From positions 10,159 to 74,158 of the forward strand of contig NZ_VCHX02000166.1 in NCBI RefSeq assembly GCF_005768555.2: a stretch of DNA of 64,000 nucleotides, given 5' to 3'. The DNA comes from Streptomyces sporangiiformans (GTDB taxonomy: Bacteria > Actinomycetota > Actinomycetes > Streptomycetales > Streptomycetaceae). Positions 15,714 to 24,458 of the stretch are shown one piece after another. How positions within the stretch are numbered: position 1 is the stretch's first letter; every line of letters starts with the position of its first letter. The translations under genes and the position numbers were made by a program. The notes under the pieces were generated by a model. The model saw nothing but the letters and a program-made list of their open reading frames with translations. It did not search any database and had not been told where the DNA came from.

Positions 15714-18700
15714 CTACGTCAGTCGCTCGCTCTTCCCGCAGCAGTGCTTGAATTTGCGTCCAGTGCGCATCATGCACGGGCAAGGGCTATTTCTGCGGGG
15801 CCGTACAACGGTCAGAGGCACGGTGGCGCCTACCGCTTGGCCCAAGGCCATGGCACGTAGGAGGTAGGAGGGATCCTCGGCCGTCATTCCCTGAAGGTTC
15901 CTGCCCAGCACCACGATCAACGACCCCTCCAGTGCCTTCTCGTACCAGTGTGGGTAGAAGTTGAGCGGCATGGGGGGCAGGAGCGGGCCGTGAGGGCCGG
16001 TGATTGAGAGCTTGTTGTCTTCGAGACGTGCCTCGACACCGCCACTGTGGGCGGCTGGAATGTCACGGAAGTCGAGCGTTTGGCCGTCCTCCAGCCTGAG
16101 CATGCTCTGCAGGTTGGCGAAGCCCGCATCTAGGTAGTTCTTGAGAACGAGGTCTTCGACCGTGTTGCTGTCGTCGAGTGAGCCCCATCCGCCATAGCAG
16201 TCGGCGATGATCCCTGTTCTGTCCTGCCCGAACAGGATGCACTCGACCTCGACGCTCTCTTCCGGTTGTTCGGGCGCGGGGCCGTTGAGCTGGATCACCC
16301 TGGAGAGGACGCAGTGAGGGTGTGCCAGACGTAGCAGGACGTGGTCCATCTGTGGGTGGTGCAGGAAAAGAAGTTCGGCCTCTCCGGTCTCGTCGATCAA
16401 GAGGTTGCAGGCTGCACAGGTCTGTCGCGAGTTTCCGAGGCGGATGATGAGCGGCTTGAGATCGACGCCGGTCAGTGCCTCCAGCACGGAGTCGGAGACA
16501 TTGATCTTTCTCATGCCGGCGAGGGTGTTCGCGCTACCGCGCGCGGAGTCGGCACTGACGACGGAGTCTTGGAAAGCTCGGTGTACACGGGTTCGGAGGG
16601 CTTCCACGACACGGTCGTCGATGCGCTGCCCCTTACCCAGCAGCTCCGGGAAGGTGGGGGCACCGGCGTCCGGTGTTACCTCATGGTGCAGCACGCCCAG
16701 GTGGAGCAGTGCCTCGCCTGCCTCTGACCAATTGTTGAGGTCGTGATGGAGAGCGAAGGCTTGGCGGGCATGCGTGCGGGAGGTGTCGATGTCGCCGAGC
16801 TCGCGGTAGGCGCGCGCGAGGTTGAGCAGACATGTGGCGCGCATCGGTTTGTCGTCGAGCTGTTCGCTGAGGGACAAGGCTGTACGGAATTGCGTGGCCG
16901 CGTTCTCGTAGTGACCGGAGTCGGCGTGGTGGACACCCATGTTGGAATGAAGGGCAGCCTGAGCGGATCGCATCCCCAACTGCTCGGCCAGCGGGATGAG
17001 CTCGGTCATTGCGGCGACCGCATGCTCATCCTCGCCGCTGCGGAGTCGGCACACCGCGGCCTGGCTTCGGGCGGCGAGAAGAACGTGAAGATCCCTTTGC
17101 TCTCCCGCGAGCTCGGCGGCTTTGTCGTACTGGTCGAGTGCCGCGGACCATTCCTCGTTCCGGGCGTGCACGTTGCCTAGCGCCATCCGGCAGTGCAGGA
17201 CACCCGAGGTGTCGTCGGCGCGTTCGCACTGGTCAAGTGCCTTGGTGACAGTGGACATGGCTTCTGTGTGGAGGCCCCGGCGCGAGTAGAGGATGGCCAG
17301 CGCGCGGGATGCCCGGGCCGTGGTGGCGGGGGAGGCATGGTCGGACATCACGGAGAGGACAGATTGCAGGATCTTGGCGCCTTCCTGCCATCGTCCCGCG
17401 ACAATGAGCGCTTCGCCCAGAGCTGCTCTGATCTGGGCTAGTGCTTGCTTCTCCTCGGTGGTCTCCAAGTGGCGAGCTGCTTCGGTCAGGTGGCTGACGG
17501 CTTCGCCGATCTGACCGAGGTGCCAGAGGTATTCGGCTCTTTTCTGCAGAGCCTGGGCAATCACACCGGGGTTCCCTACGTGTCGAGCCATGTCCAGTGC
17601 GTCCGCGAAGTACGTCTCCGCTTCGTCGAGTTGTCCGATGCCTCCGTGGTAGGAAGCCAGGTAGACCAGCGAGCGCGCCGCGTGCTCGTAGTCCCCGATC
17701 TGGTACGCCAGGTTGGCGCATTCCCCGAGGAGCTCGGCAGCCTGGTGGATGTCTGCGCGATCTGCAGCCCGATCACCCAGCCGGAAGAGCACCCTCACCT
17801 GGCCTTGAATGTCGCCCGTGTCCCGGTAGATAGCCAGCGCGGCTTCCAGAGGCTGAAGCGGGGCCGAGCTTGGCCGCTCCTCGAGGGGAGTTTCTGCGAG
17901 TTCCATCAATGCCTTGGCTTCCCACTCTCGGCTCCCCACGGCATGCGCCCGCTCGATGTCCCGGCAGGCCTCCTGGGCGGCCTCAGCCATACGGCCCGTT
18001 CGACGCAGCAGCGTCGTGATCGCCATGCGGTTGGACAAGTCGGCAGTACTGCCCGCCGGGGATAGGTTCTTGCAATTACGGAGATACTGCTCGGCCCGGC
18101 GGAGCTGACCGATTGCCATGTACGCCTGGCCGAGGGTGCCCAGGGCATGGGCCAGAACATGGCGATCGTCGATGATCCGCCAGAACCGCAATCCGTGGCG
18201 CAGGAACGGGATGGCATCCCGGGCGCGCCCGAGGTTGATGAGCAGCGTGCCCAGCGCCAGCTGCGCCAGGAACATCTGGTGCGGATCGCCGGCCTCGTGC
18301 GCCGTCTCGGCGCTGCACTGCAGCAGGTCGGTGGCACGCTGGCTGTCACCGAGATGGCCGGCAACCGTGGCCAGGTTGTGCTGAGCCGCTGCCGTCCAGT
18401 CCGGTTTGCCGGCGACGATGCCGGCTTCTAGTACGCACTGGTAGACGCGTTCCAGATCGGTCCAGTGGCTCCCGTGCCAGAGAAAGCCCGTGAGCTGCGA
18501 AGCGAGGAGAACCAGCGGCTCCCACATCTCGTGCTTCCGGGCCAACTCGGTCATGGCAACGGCTCCCGGACGGTCCGCGTTCAGAGCACGCAAGGCGTCT
18601 GCGTTGCTCTGCGCAGGAATCGTTGCTTCCTTGTCCATGAAGCCGATCGACTCCGTCGAGGACTGCGCCCGGGCCGCTAGCGTAAGACATGTCCTGCGGA

Positions 18701-19988
18701 TGATGGTTTTGCGGCGCTCCGATGAGGTGGAGGCGGACTTAAGTCGAGCGAAGCGATGCAGGATCTCATGGAGGACATACCGGTCCTCGTCGATCTGCTC
18801 GATGAGGCTGAGTTCGAACAGCGAGTCCAGCAGGTCCGTCACCGCGTAGATGTGGTCGTCATCGAGCTGCTCCAGCGAGGCAGCCGTGGCGGCAGCGATG
18901 ACGTCCGTGGTGACGGACATGTGGGGCAGGGCGCCGAGCGTGGTGAAGAGTTCTGCCTGGCCAGGGCTTAGCGCGTCGAAGCTTCGCTCGAGCACGGGCT
19001 CCAATGCGGTCTGACCGGCTTTGAGGGCTCGCACACCGCGATCAGGGCTGGTGATGTCGTCGAGGAAGCGGCCGACGTTGATCTTGGGGCGGCGCGCCAA
19101 GTGTGCGGCTGCGACATGCAGGGCGAGCGGATGGCCAGCACATGCTTCGGCCAGGGAGGACACCTGCTCGTCGGTGAGACGGGTGAGGCCAACGATCTCT
19201 CGTACCAGCTCCTCGCTGTGCCGCGCGGGCAACGGTTCGAGCGCGATGACGCGCACCAGACCGGCGAGCCCGCTGAGCTTTGCGCGACTCGTACACACAA
19301 GGCCGAAGGGCCCCTCCATGCGCAGGACTTCGAGGAGGGCTTCCTCCGAGACGACGTCGTCAACGAGCAGCAGCACCCTGCTGTGGGACAGCGTCCTGCG
19401 CAGCAGCGCCAGTTGCTGTGCGCGTCCTTCAGGAAGCGGGTCACCGTCGGGACGGAGGGTGTGCAGGAGGGCCAGCACCAGATCAGCCGGGCTCTCGTCA
19501 CCGGCCGACAGGGCGAGATCGATTTGGAACTGGCCGTCCGGGTAGGAGTCGGCGACGAGCGTCGACAACCGCAGGGCTACGGCGCTCTTGCCGATGCCTG
19601 GCGGTCCGGTCACCACGACTGCTGACGTGCCGTCGCCAACCGGCTCTTCCAGTAGCCTGCAGCCTTCGGCGACCTCGGCCTCGCGCCCAAACAAAGGGCG
19701 CAGCTCTCTGGGGAGACAGGGGACTTCCTGAGCCCCCCTTTGTGGCGGGATGAACCCGCCGCCTTCGCTTCCCCTGAGGGCAGGATCGGTGTCCGTGAAG
19801 GGTACTGGGAAGACACGGTCGCAGGTCAGGTGCAGGTTGTAGGCCTGAATGCCCAGCTCCCCGTGGTGCCTGAAGTTCACCGTGCCGTAGTGCGGCTGAG
19901 CGTCCGGTTCGCCGTCCTCTGGCTGGGGTGGCGCACATGCAGGCTCGCACGGCTTAGCCTGCTGTGCCGGCGGCGTGGTGGGCTCCAT
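15714..19988 (-). CDS. Tagged STAND NTPase with TPR array and C-terminal SEC-C zinc motif
   Basis: A 1424-residue protein. Residues 35-54 carry the tag GTVNFRHHGELGIQAYN, shared with the cyclase and the 22401 gene. A STAND/NB-ARC ATPase follows: Walker A GPPGIGKS (128-135), Walker B RVLLLVDD (204-211), a GxP loop in GHPLALHVAA near 286 and a winged-helix region to about 470. About 15 tetratricopeptide-like repeats span roughly 480-1110, a typical ligand-sensing array. The last 25 residues form a SEC-C motif (CPC...HCC, about 1406-1420) that binds zinc. Proteins of this plan sense a trigger and oligomerise. The start ATG has GAGGAG 9 bases upstream. Its leader is nearly identical to the cyclase leader, implying co-regulation. 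No effector domain is recognisable, so output may come from partners. Confidence 0.8.
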   Translation of the reverse strand: MEPTTPPAQQAKPCEPACAPPQPEDGEPDAQPHYGTVNFRHHGELGIQAYNLHLTCDRVFPVPFTDTDPALRGSEGGGFIPPQRGAQEVPCLPRELRPLFGREAEVAEGCRLLEEPVGDGTSAVVVTGPPGIGKSAVALRLSTLVADSYPDGQFQIDLALSAGDESPADLVLALLHTLRPDGDPLPEGRAQQLALLRRTLSHSRVLLLVDDVVSEEALLEVLRMEGPFGLVCTSRAKLSGLAGLVRVIALEPLPARHSEELVREIVGLTRLTDEQVSSLAEACAGHPLALHVAAAHLARRPKINVGRFLDDITSPDRGVRALKAGQTALEPVLERSFDALSPGQAELFTTLGALPHMSVTTDVIAAATAASLEQLDDDHIYAVTDLLDSLFELSLIEQIDEDRYVLHEILHRFARLKSASTSSERRKTIIRRTCLTLAARAQSSTESIGFMDKEATIPAQSNADALRALNADRPGAVAMTELARKHEMWEPLVLLASQLTGFLWHGSHWTDLERVYQCVLEAGIVAGKPDWTAAAQHNLATVAGHLGDSQRATDLLQCSAETAHEAGDPHQMFLAQLALGTLLINLGRARDAIPFLRHGLRFWRIIDDRHVLAHALGTLGQAYMAIGQLRRAEQYLRNCKNLSPAGSTADLSNRMAITTLLRRTGRMAEAAQEACRDIERAHAVGSREWEAKALMELAETPLEERPSSAPLQPLEAALAIYRDTGDIQGQVRVLFRLGDRAADRADIHQAAELLGECANLAYQIGDYEHAARSLVYLASYHGGIGQLDEAETYFADALDMARHVGNPGVIAQALQKRAEYLWHLGQIGEAVSHLTEAARHLETTEEKQALAQIRAALGEALIVAGRWQEGAKILQSVLSVMSDHASPATTARASRALAILYSRRGLHTEAMSTVTKALDQCERADDTSGVLHCRMALGNVHARNEEWSAALDQYDKAAELAGEQRDLHVLLAARSQAAVCRLRSGEDEHAVAAMTELIPLAEQLGMRSAQAALHSNMGVHHADSGHYENAATQFRTALSLSEQLDDKPMRATCLLNLARAYRELGDIDTSRTHARQAFALHHDLNNWSEAGEALLHLGVLHHEVTPDAGAPTFPELLGKGQRIDDRVVEALRTRVHRAFQDSVVSADSARGSANTLAGMRKINVSDSVLEALTGVDLKPLIIRLGNSRQTCAACNLLIDETGEAELLFLHHPQMDHVLLRLAHPHCVLSRVIQLNGPAPEQPEESVEVECILFGQDRTGIIADCYGGWGSLDDSNTVEDLVLKNYLDAGFANLQSMLRLEDGQTLDFRDIPAAHSGGVEARLEDNKLSITGPHGPLLPPMPLNFYPHWYEKALEGSLIVVLGRNLQGMTAEDPSYLLRAMALGQAVGATVPLTVVRPRRNSPCPCMMRTGRKFKHCCGKSERLT

Positions 19989-20131
19989 ATCGTGCTGCTC
20001 CTCTCATCAAGTGACATGTGTTTCGCCGCGCATCACGGCGAACGCCACGCTCGTGGAGAAGCAGGCTTGAAATGGTCCAGCGTTGGACGGTACGGGCGTG
20101 CGGTGAGTCACATCGCGGGTGTGGCGTCCTT
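19989..20131 (-). promoter_or_regulatory. Leader/operator repeat, copy A, upstream of the tagged STAND gene
   Basis: This segment (read on the minus strand) matches 21478-21612 almost base for base, including over 40 consecutive identical bases around the crp stop codon. It contains two palindromes: TTCGCCG-7-CGGCGAA at 20022-20042 and GTCCAACGCTGGAC at 20075-20088. It also has a TGTGA word at the crp stop and ends in a GAGGAG ribosome-binding site. Copy A also encodes the last codons of the crp gene. Regulation by the Crp-type protein or by another DNA-binding factor is inferred. Confidence 0.7.
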
Positions 20132-20812
20132 GTGGCTCTTGCCACCAAGGAGCTCTTTGCCCCGGGCGACTGCCCTGAGGCGGGACAGGTCTGTGATGAC
20201 CAGGCGCCCACGACCGAGTATGAGGATGCCGGCGGACTGGAGCTCGCCCAGGGCTGTAAGTACTGACGAGCGTCGCATCGCCGCCATGGTGGCCAGCTCT
20301 GTGCGCGGCATGCCGAGTTCCACGAGCAGGCCAGTTGCCCCCTGGGGGCAGCCGATTTCGTCGGCGAGGAGGCTCACTACTCTGGCCACACGCGCTGTGC
20401 AGGGCAGATTGACCAGGTCTGCCCGCAGGCGTTCATGGCTGTTGAGTCGTTCCACGGTCAGTTGGTAGATGACCGTCTCCAGGCCGTGACGCTCCACGTA
20501 GCCCCGGAAGGCATGAGCGGGCAGAACGACTGTGGTACAACGGCGCGCCGCCGTGACGGTGGCTGAGCGCGGGCGACCGAGTAAGGCGCCCATTTCTCCG
20601 AGGACTTCGCCCGGCCCACGGAGCATTAATGTCAGATGCTCTCCGCCCTCATTGCTCTGCGCGACCTTCACCAGGCCATCGACCAATGCGATCACGCAGT
20701 CGGGCGACTCGCCCTGGGCGAGGAGCACGGACTTGTATGGGTAAGTTCGCTGGCGTCCGCGGTCGATCAAGTCACGCCATACGTCGGTGGTTACCAGGGA
20801 GCGGAAGTTCAT
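20108..20812 (-). CDS. Crp/Fnr-type cyclic-nucleotide-binding transcriptional regulator
   Basis: This 234-residue protein starts at an ATG at 20812 preceded by GGAGGG seven bases upstream; a longer frame to 20896 is less likely. Residues 1-120 form a cyclic-nucleotide-binding beta barrel with a recognisable phosphate-binding cassette, GEVLGEMGALLGRPRSATV, retaining the glutamate and arginine that contact cyclic phosphate. A dimer helix follows, then a winged HTH (MPRTELATMAAMRRSSVLTAL). This predicts a cNMP-responsive DNA-binding protein. It is 20 bases downstream of the DUF5706 gene in the same direction and lies next to a nucleotidyl cyclase, so the ligand is probably that enzyme's product. 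Targets may include the two palindrome-bearing leaders that flank this gene pair. Confidence 0.88.
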   Translation of the reverse strand: MNFRSLVTTDVWRDLIDRGRQRTYPYKSVLLAQGESPDCVIALVDGLVKVAQSNEGGEHLTLMLRGPGEVLGEMGALLGRPRSATVTAARRCTTVVLPAHAFRGYVERHGLETVIYQLTVERLNSHERLRADLVNLPCTARVARVVSLLADEIGCPQGATGLLVELGMPRTELATMAAMRRSSVLTALGELQSAGILILGRGRLVITDLSRLRAVARGKELLGGKSHKDATPAM

Positions 20813-20832
20813 CGCGTTGCCCTCCGTATGTG

Positions 20833-21327
20833 TCATCCGACGACTGTCGCGAGGCCGAAGGCGGCACAACCGGCGACCGCCAACATCAGCGACCACTGCA
20901 CCCGGCGGTGCTTGTTCCAGGCGATCTCACTCATCACCACCACCTGCCGGGACAGCGACGGCAACGGGTCCTTGTCCCGAAGCGCTGCTTCCAGGACTGC
21001 CGGGTCCAAGTGCCGAACATGCCCGAAATACAGGAAGTCGTCGTCGTTCTCCGGCCCGCGTCGCTCCTTGCGGAGGTTGGGCGAGATCGCCCAAGCCGCA
21101 AAGCTCACTCCGGCCACCATGAGCAGTACACCGATCCACAGCAACAGCTGCGGCACCGTGGAGTCGAGATCACCAGCCGCTCGTTTGGAAGTCGCCAGCA
21201 GCCCCAGAACAGCCAATGCCGTGGACTGCATCGTCAGGGCAAATGATGCCTTCGAATCAGCCTTGGCCGTCCAATCCGCAACAGCTGCCTGAATCCGCCA
21301 CGCGGTCTCCGTCGGCTCAACCGTCAT
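20833..21327 (-). CDS. DUF5706 membrane protein (Pycsar effector PycTM-like)
   Basis: This 164-residue membrane protein starts at an ATG at 21327 with GGGGGA upstream; a TTG one codon earlier is also possible. It opens with AWRIQAAVADWTAKADSKASF, the conserved entry of the DUF5706 / Pycsar transmembrane effector family. Predicted membrane helices lie at about 29-48, 62-82 and 145-163, with a soluble loop between the second and third. In described Pycsar systems a phage-activated pyrimidine cyclase makes cCMP or cUMP, which activates a membrane-damaging effector. Here the cyclase is divergent at 21613 and a cNMP-binding regulator follows directly, which supports the assignment. It lacks a separate nucleotide-binding domain, so how it senses the signal is open. 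Confidence 0.75.
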   Translation of the reverse strand: MTVEPTETAWRIQAAVADWTAKADSKASFALTMQSTALAVLGLLATSKRAAGDLDSTVPQLLLWIGVLLMVAGVSFAAWAISPNLRKERRGPENDDDFLYFGHVRHLDPAVLEAALRDKDPLPSLSRQVVVMSEIAWNKHRRVQWSLMLAVAGCAAFGLATVVG

Positions 21328-21477
21328 CAAGCCATCCCCCTCATCCAGGCGTTCGCTCGCCGGTCCCGGGCTGAAGTCTGGTCACAGCCACTAGGTGGAA
21401 AACGCACTTATGACACTTTGGCCGAGAACGGACACTCCCCAGTGCCTTGTGACGAGGGCCCCGGCGACATCACCTGC

Positions 21478-21612
21478 AAGGACGGCACCCCGGCAATGTG
21501 ACTCACCGCACGCCCGTACCGTCCAACGCTGGACCATTCCTTCCTTGCCTCTCCACGAGGGTGGCGTTCGCCGTGATGCGCGGCGAAACACATGCGATGA
21601 GAGGAGCGGTAC
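21478..21612 (+). promoter_or_regulatory. Leader/operator repeat, copy B, upstream of the nucleotidyl cyclase operon
   Basis: This near-identical counterpart of 19989-20131 carries the same two palindromes (GTCCAACGCTGGAC at 21521-21534; TTCGCCG-7-CGGCGAA at 21567-21587) and a GAGGAG ribosome-binding site at 21601-21606. Its first 24 bases still read KDGTPAM-stop, matching the KDATPAM-stop end of the crp gene. Copy B therefore carries a relic of a crp 3' end and arose by duplication of a crp-leader junction. Confidence 0.72.
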
Positions 21613-22401
21613 GTGTTGCCGTCATGGGAGCCGTTGTGGCCTTACCGGGCCGTCTTGGCCGTGGACGCCAGGAATTTCAGTGCGTTGGACAGCAAGGGCA
21701 TGCAGCAGGTGAACGCCGACATCCCGCCGTTGCTGGCTCAGGCGCTCAGCGCCAGCAACGTGAGTGCTCACTGGGAGCGGCGGATGTTCGGCCAGCACAC
21801 CGGCGACGGATACGTTGCCGGCGTGGATCCGGAAGTCCTGCCCGCTCTGGTGGGCTGCTTCCCGGACGCCCTCAGGGCAGCTCTCGCCAGCCGACGTGCC
21901 GAGACCCCGGCCGGCCCGCCCCTGCAGTTGCGGGTCAGCATCCACGTCGGCCCACTGCCGACCAGCGGACTGGGCGTGCCGATGGTGCACACCCACCGCC
22001 TCCTGGACGACGACGCGCTGCGGGCCGTGCTGAACCGCGCGAACCCGGAGATCACCAACACCGTGGTGATCATCTCGCAGCGTGTGTACGAGGACGTCTT
22101 CGAGAGCGGCTGCGTTAACGGCGACGTACTGCCGAGCCAGTTCACCCGGCACTTGGCGAAGGTCAAGAAGTTCCGGCAGCCGGCCTGGATCCACATCCCT
22201 GGGTTCGACTGGAGGCTCGCGGACCCGGACATCTTCGAACCGGTAAACGCCACCACGGACGCGGTCACTGAGCAGCCAAAGGCCCCCGCGCCCGCAGTAG
22301 ATCAGGCGGCTGCGCCGGCCCCGGGCACGGTGAGCTTCAGTCACCACGGCGAGCACGGCATCCAGGCATACAACCACTTCGGAGCTGGACGGGGGCAGTG
22401 A
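21613..22401 (+). CDS. Class III nucleotidyl cyclase (Pycsar-like) with C-terminal tag
   Basis: A 262-residue protein from a GTG start with GAGGAG six bases upstream. Residues 10-165 are a class III nucleotidyl cyclase domain: the first metal-binding aspartate in AVLAVDARNFS (Asp 18), the second in the hairpin QHTGDGYVAG (Asp 65), then LRVSIHVGPL and the THRLLDDDALRAVL helix typical of Streptomyces cyclases. It would make a cyclic nucleotide from an NTP; whether cAMP, cCMP or cUMP cannot be read reliably, but the adjacent DUF5706 protein suggests a pyrimidine. After a proline/alanine linker, residues 238-256 repeat the tag GTVSFSHHGEHGIQAYN found at the N-terminus of two STAND proteins. It leads a four-gene operon with overlapping start and stop codons. 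Confidence 0.82.
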   Translation: MLPSWEPLWPYRAVLAVDARNFSALDSKGMQQVNADIPPLLAQALSASNVSAHWERRMFGQHTGDGYVAGVDPEVLPALVGCFPDALRAALASRRAETPAGPPLQLRVSIHVGPLPTSGLGVPMVHTHRLLDDDALRAVLNRANPEITNTVVIISQRVYEDVFESGCVNGDVLPSQFTRHLAKVKKFRQPAWIHIPGFDWRLADPDIFEPVNATTDAVTEQPKAPAPAVDQAAAPAPGTVSFSHHGEHGIQAYNHFGAGRGQ

Positions 22402-24458
22402 TGATCGACCACGAGCAGGGCCGGCAAGACCGCATCGAGCCCACTTCACCGTCGGCGGAGCTCGTCGAGCCGCACGAGCCCGCAGGCTCGCCTCCACCCC
22501 TAGGAGGCGGCGAGTCGAACGGCCAGCCGCATTCCAGCTCGGTGAGCTTCACTCACTCCGGCATGCACGGCATCCAGGCATATAACCTGCATCTGAACGG
22601 CGATCAGGCGATCCCCATCCCCGTCACCGAGAGCGACGCCGACTACAAGGCGAGCCAGGAGGGCCGGTTTGTCCCGCCGCGCAACGCAGACCAGTGGGCG
22701 GCCGCTTCCAAACTGCTAGACGAATACGGAATCATCGTACTCTGCGCAGCCCAGGGCACCGGCCGACGCACGGCGGCCATGCGCCTGCTGCGTACGGTGA
22801 CCAACCCCCCGTCGGCCATCTTCGACCTAGACCCGGAATGGTCCAAGCCCTCGGTCCACCCGCTGCCGCAAGAGGCAGCGACGGGATACATCCTTGATCT
22901 CTCCGATCTCCCGGAGCAACCCGGCGAGCGGCTGGGCACCGACCTGGTCGGGCATGGGGCGGAACTACGCAAGAACAATTCCTTCCTCGTCATCCTGGCC
23001 ACGCCCGCCGACTGGTACGGCCACTGGGCCGACCCTACTCTGCCTTTCACCGTCCGGCTGGAGTCTCCCGACGCGAAGGAGCTCGTCACGGCGGAGCTCC
23101 GGGCGCACCATCGCGACGATCGTGTGATCTGGCTGGAAGGGAAAGAATTTGCTGACATCTGGACGGCCAACCCGTCCGCACGTGCGGCGTGGCGCCTGGC
23201 CGACCGTCTCATCCGGGCATCCGGCCCCGAGCAGATCCAGGCGATCGTCAATGAGCTCGGCGACTGGCACACGGAAATCGAGAACCTCCTCCTCAGCAAG
23301 GACCGGGTGAGGGGGAGCGACTCGCAGCTGCTGTCCACCCGGGTCATGGTCTGGGCTGGCGCCTTGCTGCACGGCGGACAGCGCAGGTCCGTCATCAAGG
23401 CAGCCGACGACCTCTTGACCCGACTCGGCCTCGAACGCAAACCTGCCAACGTCCTGACCGACGCCACCACATCGAGCCGGCTGGACGGCGCAAAAATCAC
23501 CCGCAACGGGGATAGAGCCTTCCACGACAAGACGATGGAAGGCCTGCCCGCAGCCATCCTGCGCCACCTGTGGGACGAGTTCCCCACCCAGCGCGACCTT
23601 CTGCGCACATGGGCCATCGGAATCGCTGCAGACCGCACCATCCCGGAAGAGGACGCCCGCCTGGTCACCAGCGCGCTTCTGAAGCTGGCGGTGCACCGCC
23701 ACGACCGGGCCATCCTCGACGGGCTGGCGAGTGATCTCCAAGGCCCCCGACGTGTCCTGGCCGTGGAAGCCCTGACCGAAGCAGCCGGGGATGCCGAGTT
23801 CGGCCGCTACGTCAGGGACCGCCTGCGCCAGTGGATGGATGCCAAGGCCCCTTCGGACAACAAGGTTGACCTCGTCATCGAGATCTGCGCAGGCACTTGG
23901 GGAATCAACCAGCCGGTGCTCGCACTGACACGGCTGGGCAAGGCGGCAGGCCATAAGGACTTCGGCTCCGCGGCCGTCGTCCACGCTTTCCAGGAGCTCG
24001 CCCTGCGGCGGCCGGAGCACGTGCGCAAGGCCGTTGGCCAATGGCTCAGCGACGCCGAAAGCGGACAAGCCGACGAGGCCGTGCGCCGCCAGACTCTGCG
24101 AGCGTTCCTCGCCCTTGTCGCCAGCGACGCGGGAACAGATCTGGTCCTGAACGATGTACCCACCCCCGAGGCCCGGCTGCGCCTCGTCCGCGCGTGGCAG
24201 AAGCTGCTGTCCACCGACGCCGCTGTGAAGGCGGTCGACAGGCAACTGACCCGGTGGCAAGAACGCTTCCAAGACGACCCCGAGCGCCGGGAACTGGTGC
24301 TGGACCTGCTCGCAGACATTTTCACCCCGCCCAGCCGCCGCTCCGGCCTCGACGGGCTCATGGTGACGGAAGAGTCGGCGATCGATCCGTTCTGGCGGGA
24401 GGTCTTGGAACGGGCCGCTTACCGCTACCGGACGTCCGAGGAGGCATCGACTCCTTGA
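22401..24458 (+). CDS. Tagged STAND-like protein with degenerate P-loop, cyclase partner
   Basis: About 685 residues; the start is an ATG sharing its first base with the cyclase stop (TGATG), or a GTG at 22398. The N-terminus holds the tag SVSFTHSGMHGIQAYNLHL (about 48-66), followed by a 30-residue segment resembling that of the 15714-19988 protein (IPIPVTESD versus FPVPFTDTD). The P-loop region reads CAAQGTGRRTA (about 116-126): glycines are kept but the nucleotide-binding lysine is arginine, so ATP hydrolysis is doubtful. A Walker B-like NNSFLVILATP lies near residue 200. Residues 250-670 are helical, without clear TPRs. No effector domain is recognised. The tag and operon position suggest it acts in a complex with the cyclase. 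Confidence 0.7.
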   Translation: MIDHEQGRQDRIEPTSPSAELVEPHEPAGSPPPLGGGESNGQPHSSSVSFTHSGMHGIQAYNLHLNGDQAIPIPVTESDADYKASQEGRFVPPRNADQWAAASKLLDEYGIIVLCAAQGTGRRTAAMRLLRTVTNPPSAIFDLDPEWSKPSVHPLPQEAATGYILDLSDLPEQPGERLGTDLVGHGAELRKNNSFLVILATPADWYGHWADPTLPFTVRLESPDAKELVTAELRAHHRDDRVIWLEGKEFADIWTANPSARAAWRLADRLIRASGPEQIQAIVNELGDWHTEIENLLLSKDRVRGSDSQLLSTRVMVWAGALLHGGQRRSVIKAADDLLTRLGLERKPANVLTDATTSSRLDGAKITRNGDRAFHDKTMEGLPAAILRHLWDEFPTQRDLLRTWAIGIAADRTIPEEDARLVTSALLKLAVHRHDRAILDGLASDLQGPRRVLAVEALTEAAGDAEFGRYVRDRLRQWMDAKAPSDNKVDLVIEICAGTWGINQPVLALTRLGKAAGHKDFGSAAVVHAFQELALRRPEHVRKAVGQWLSDAESGQADEAVRRQTLRAFLALVASDAGTDLVLNDVPTPEARLRLVRAWQKLLSTDAAVKAVDRQLTRWQERFQDDPERRELVLDLLADIFTPPSRRSGLDGLMVTEESAIDPFWREVLERAAYRYRTSEEASTP

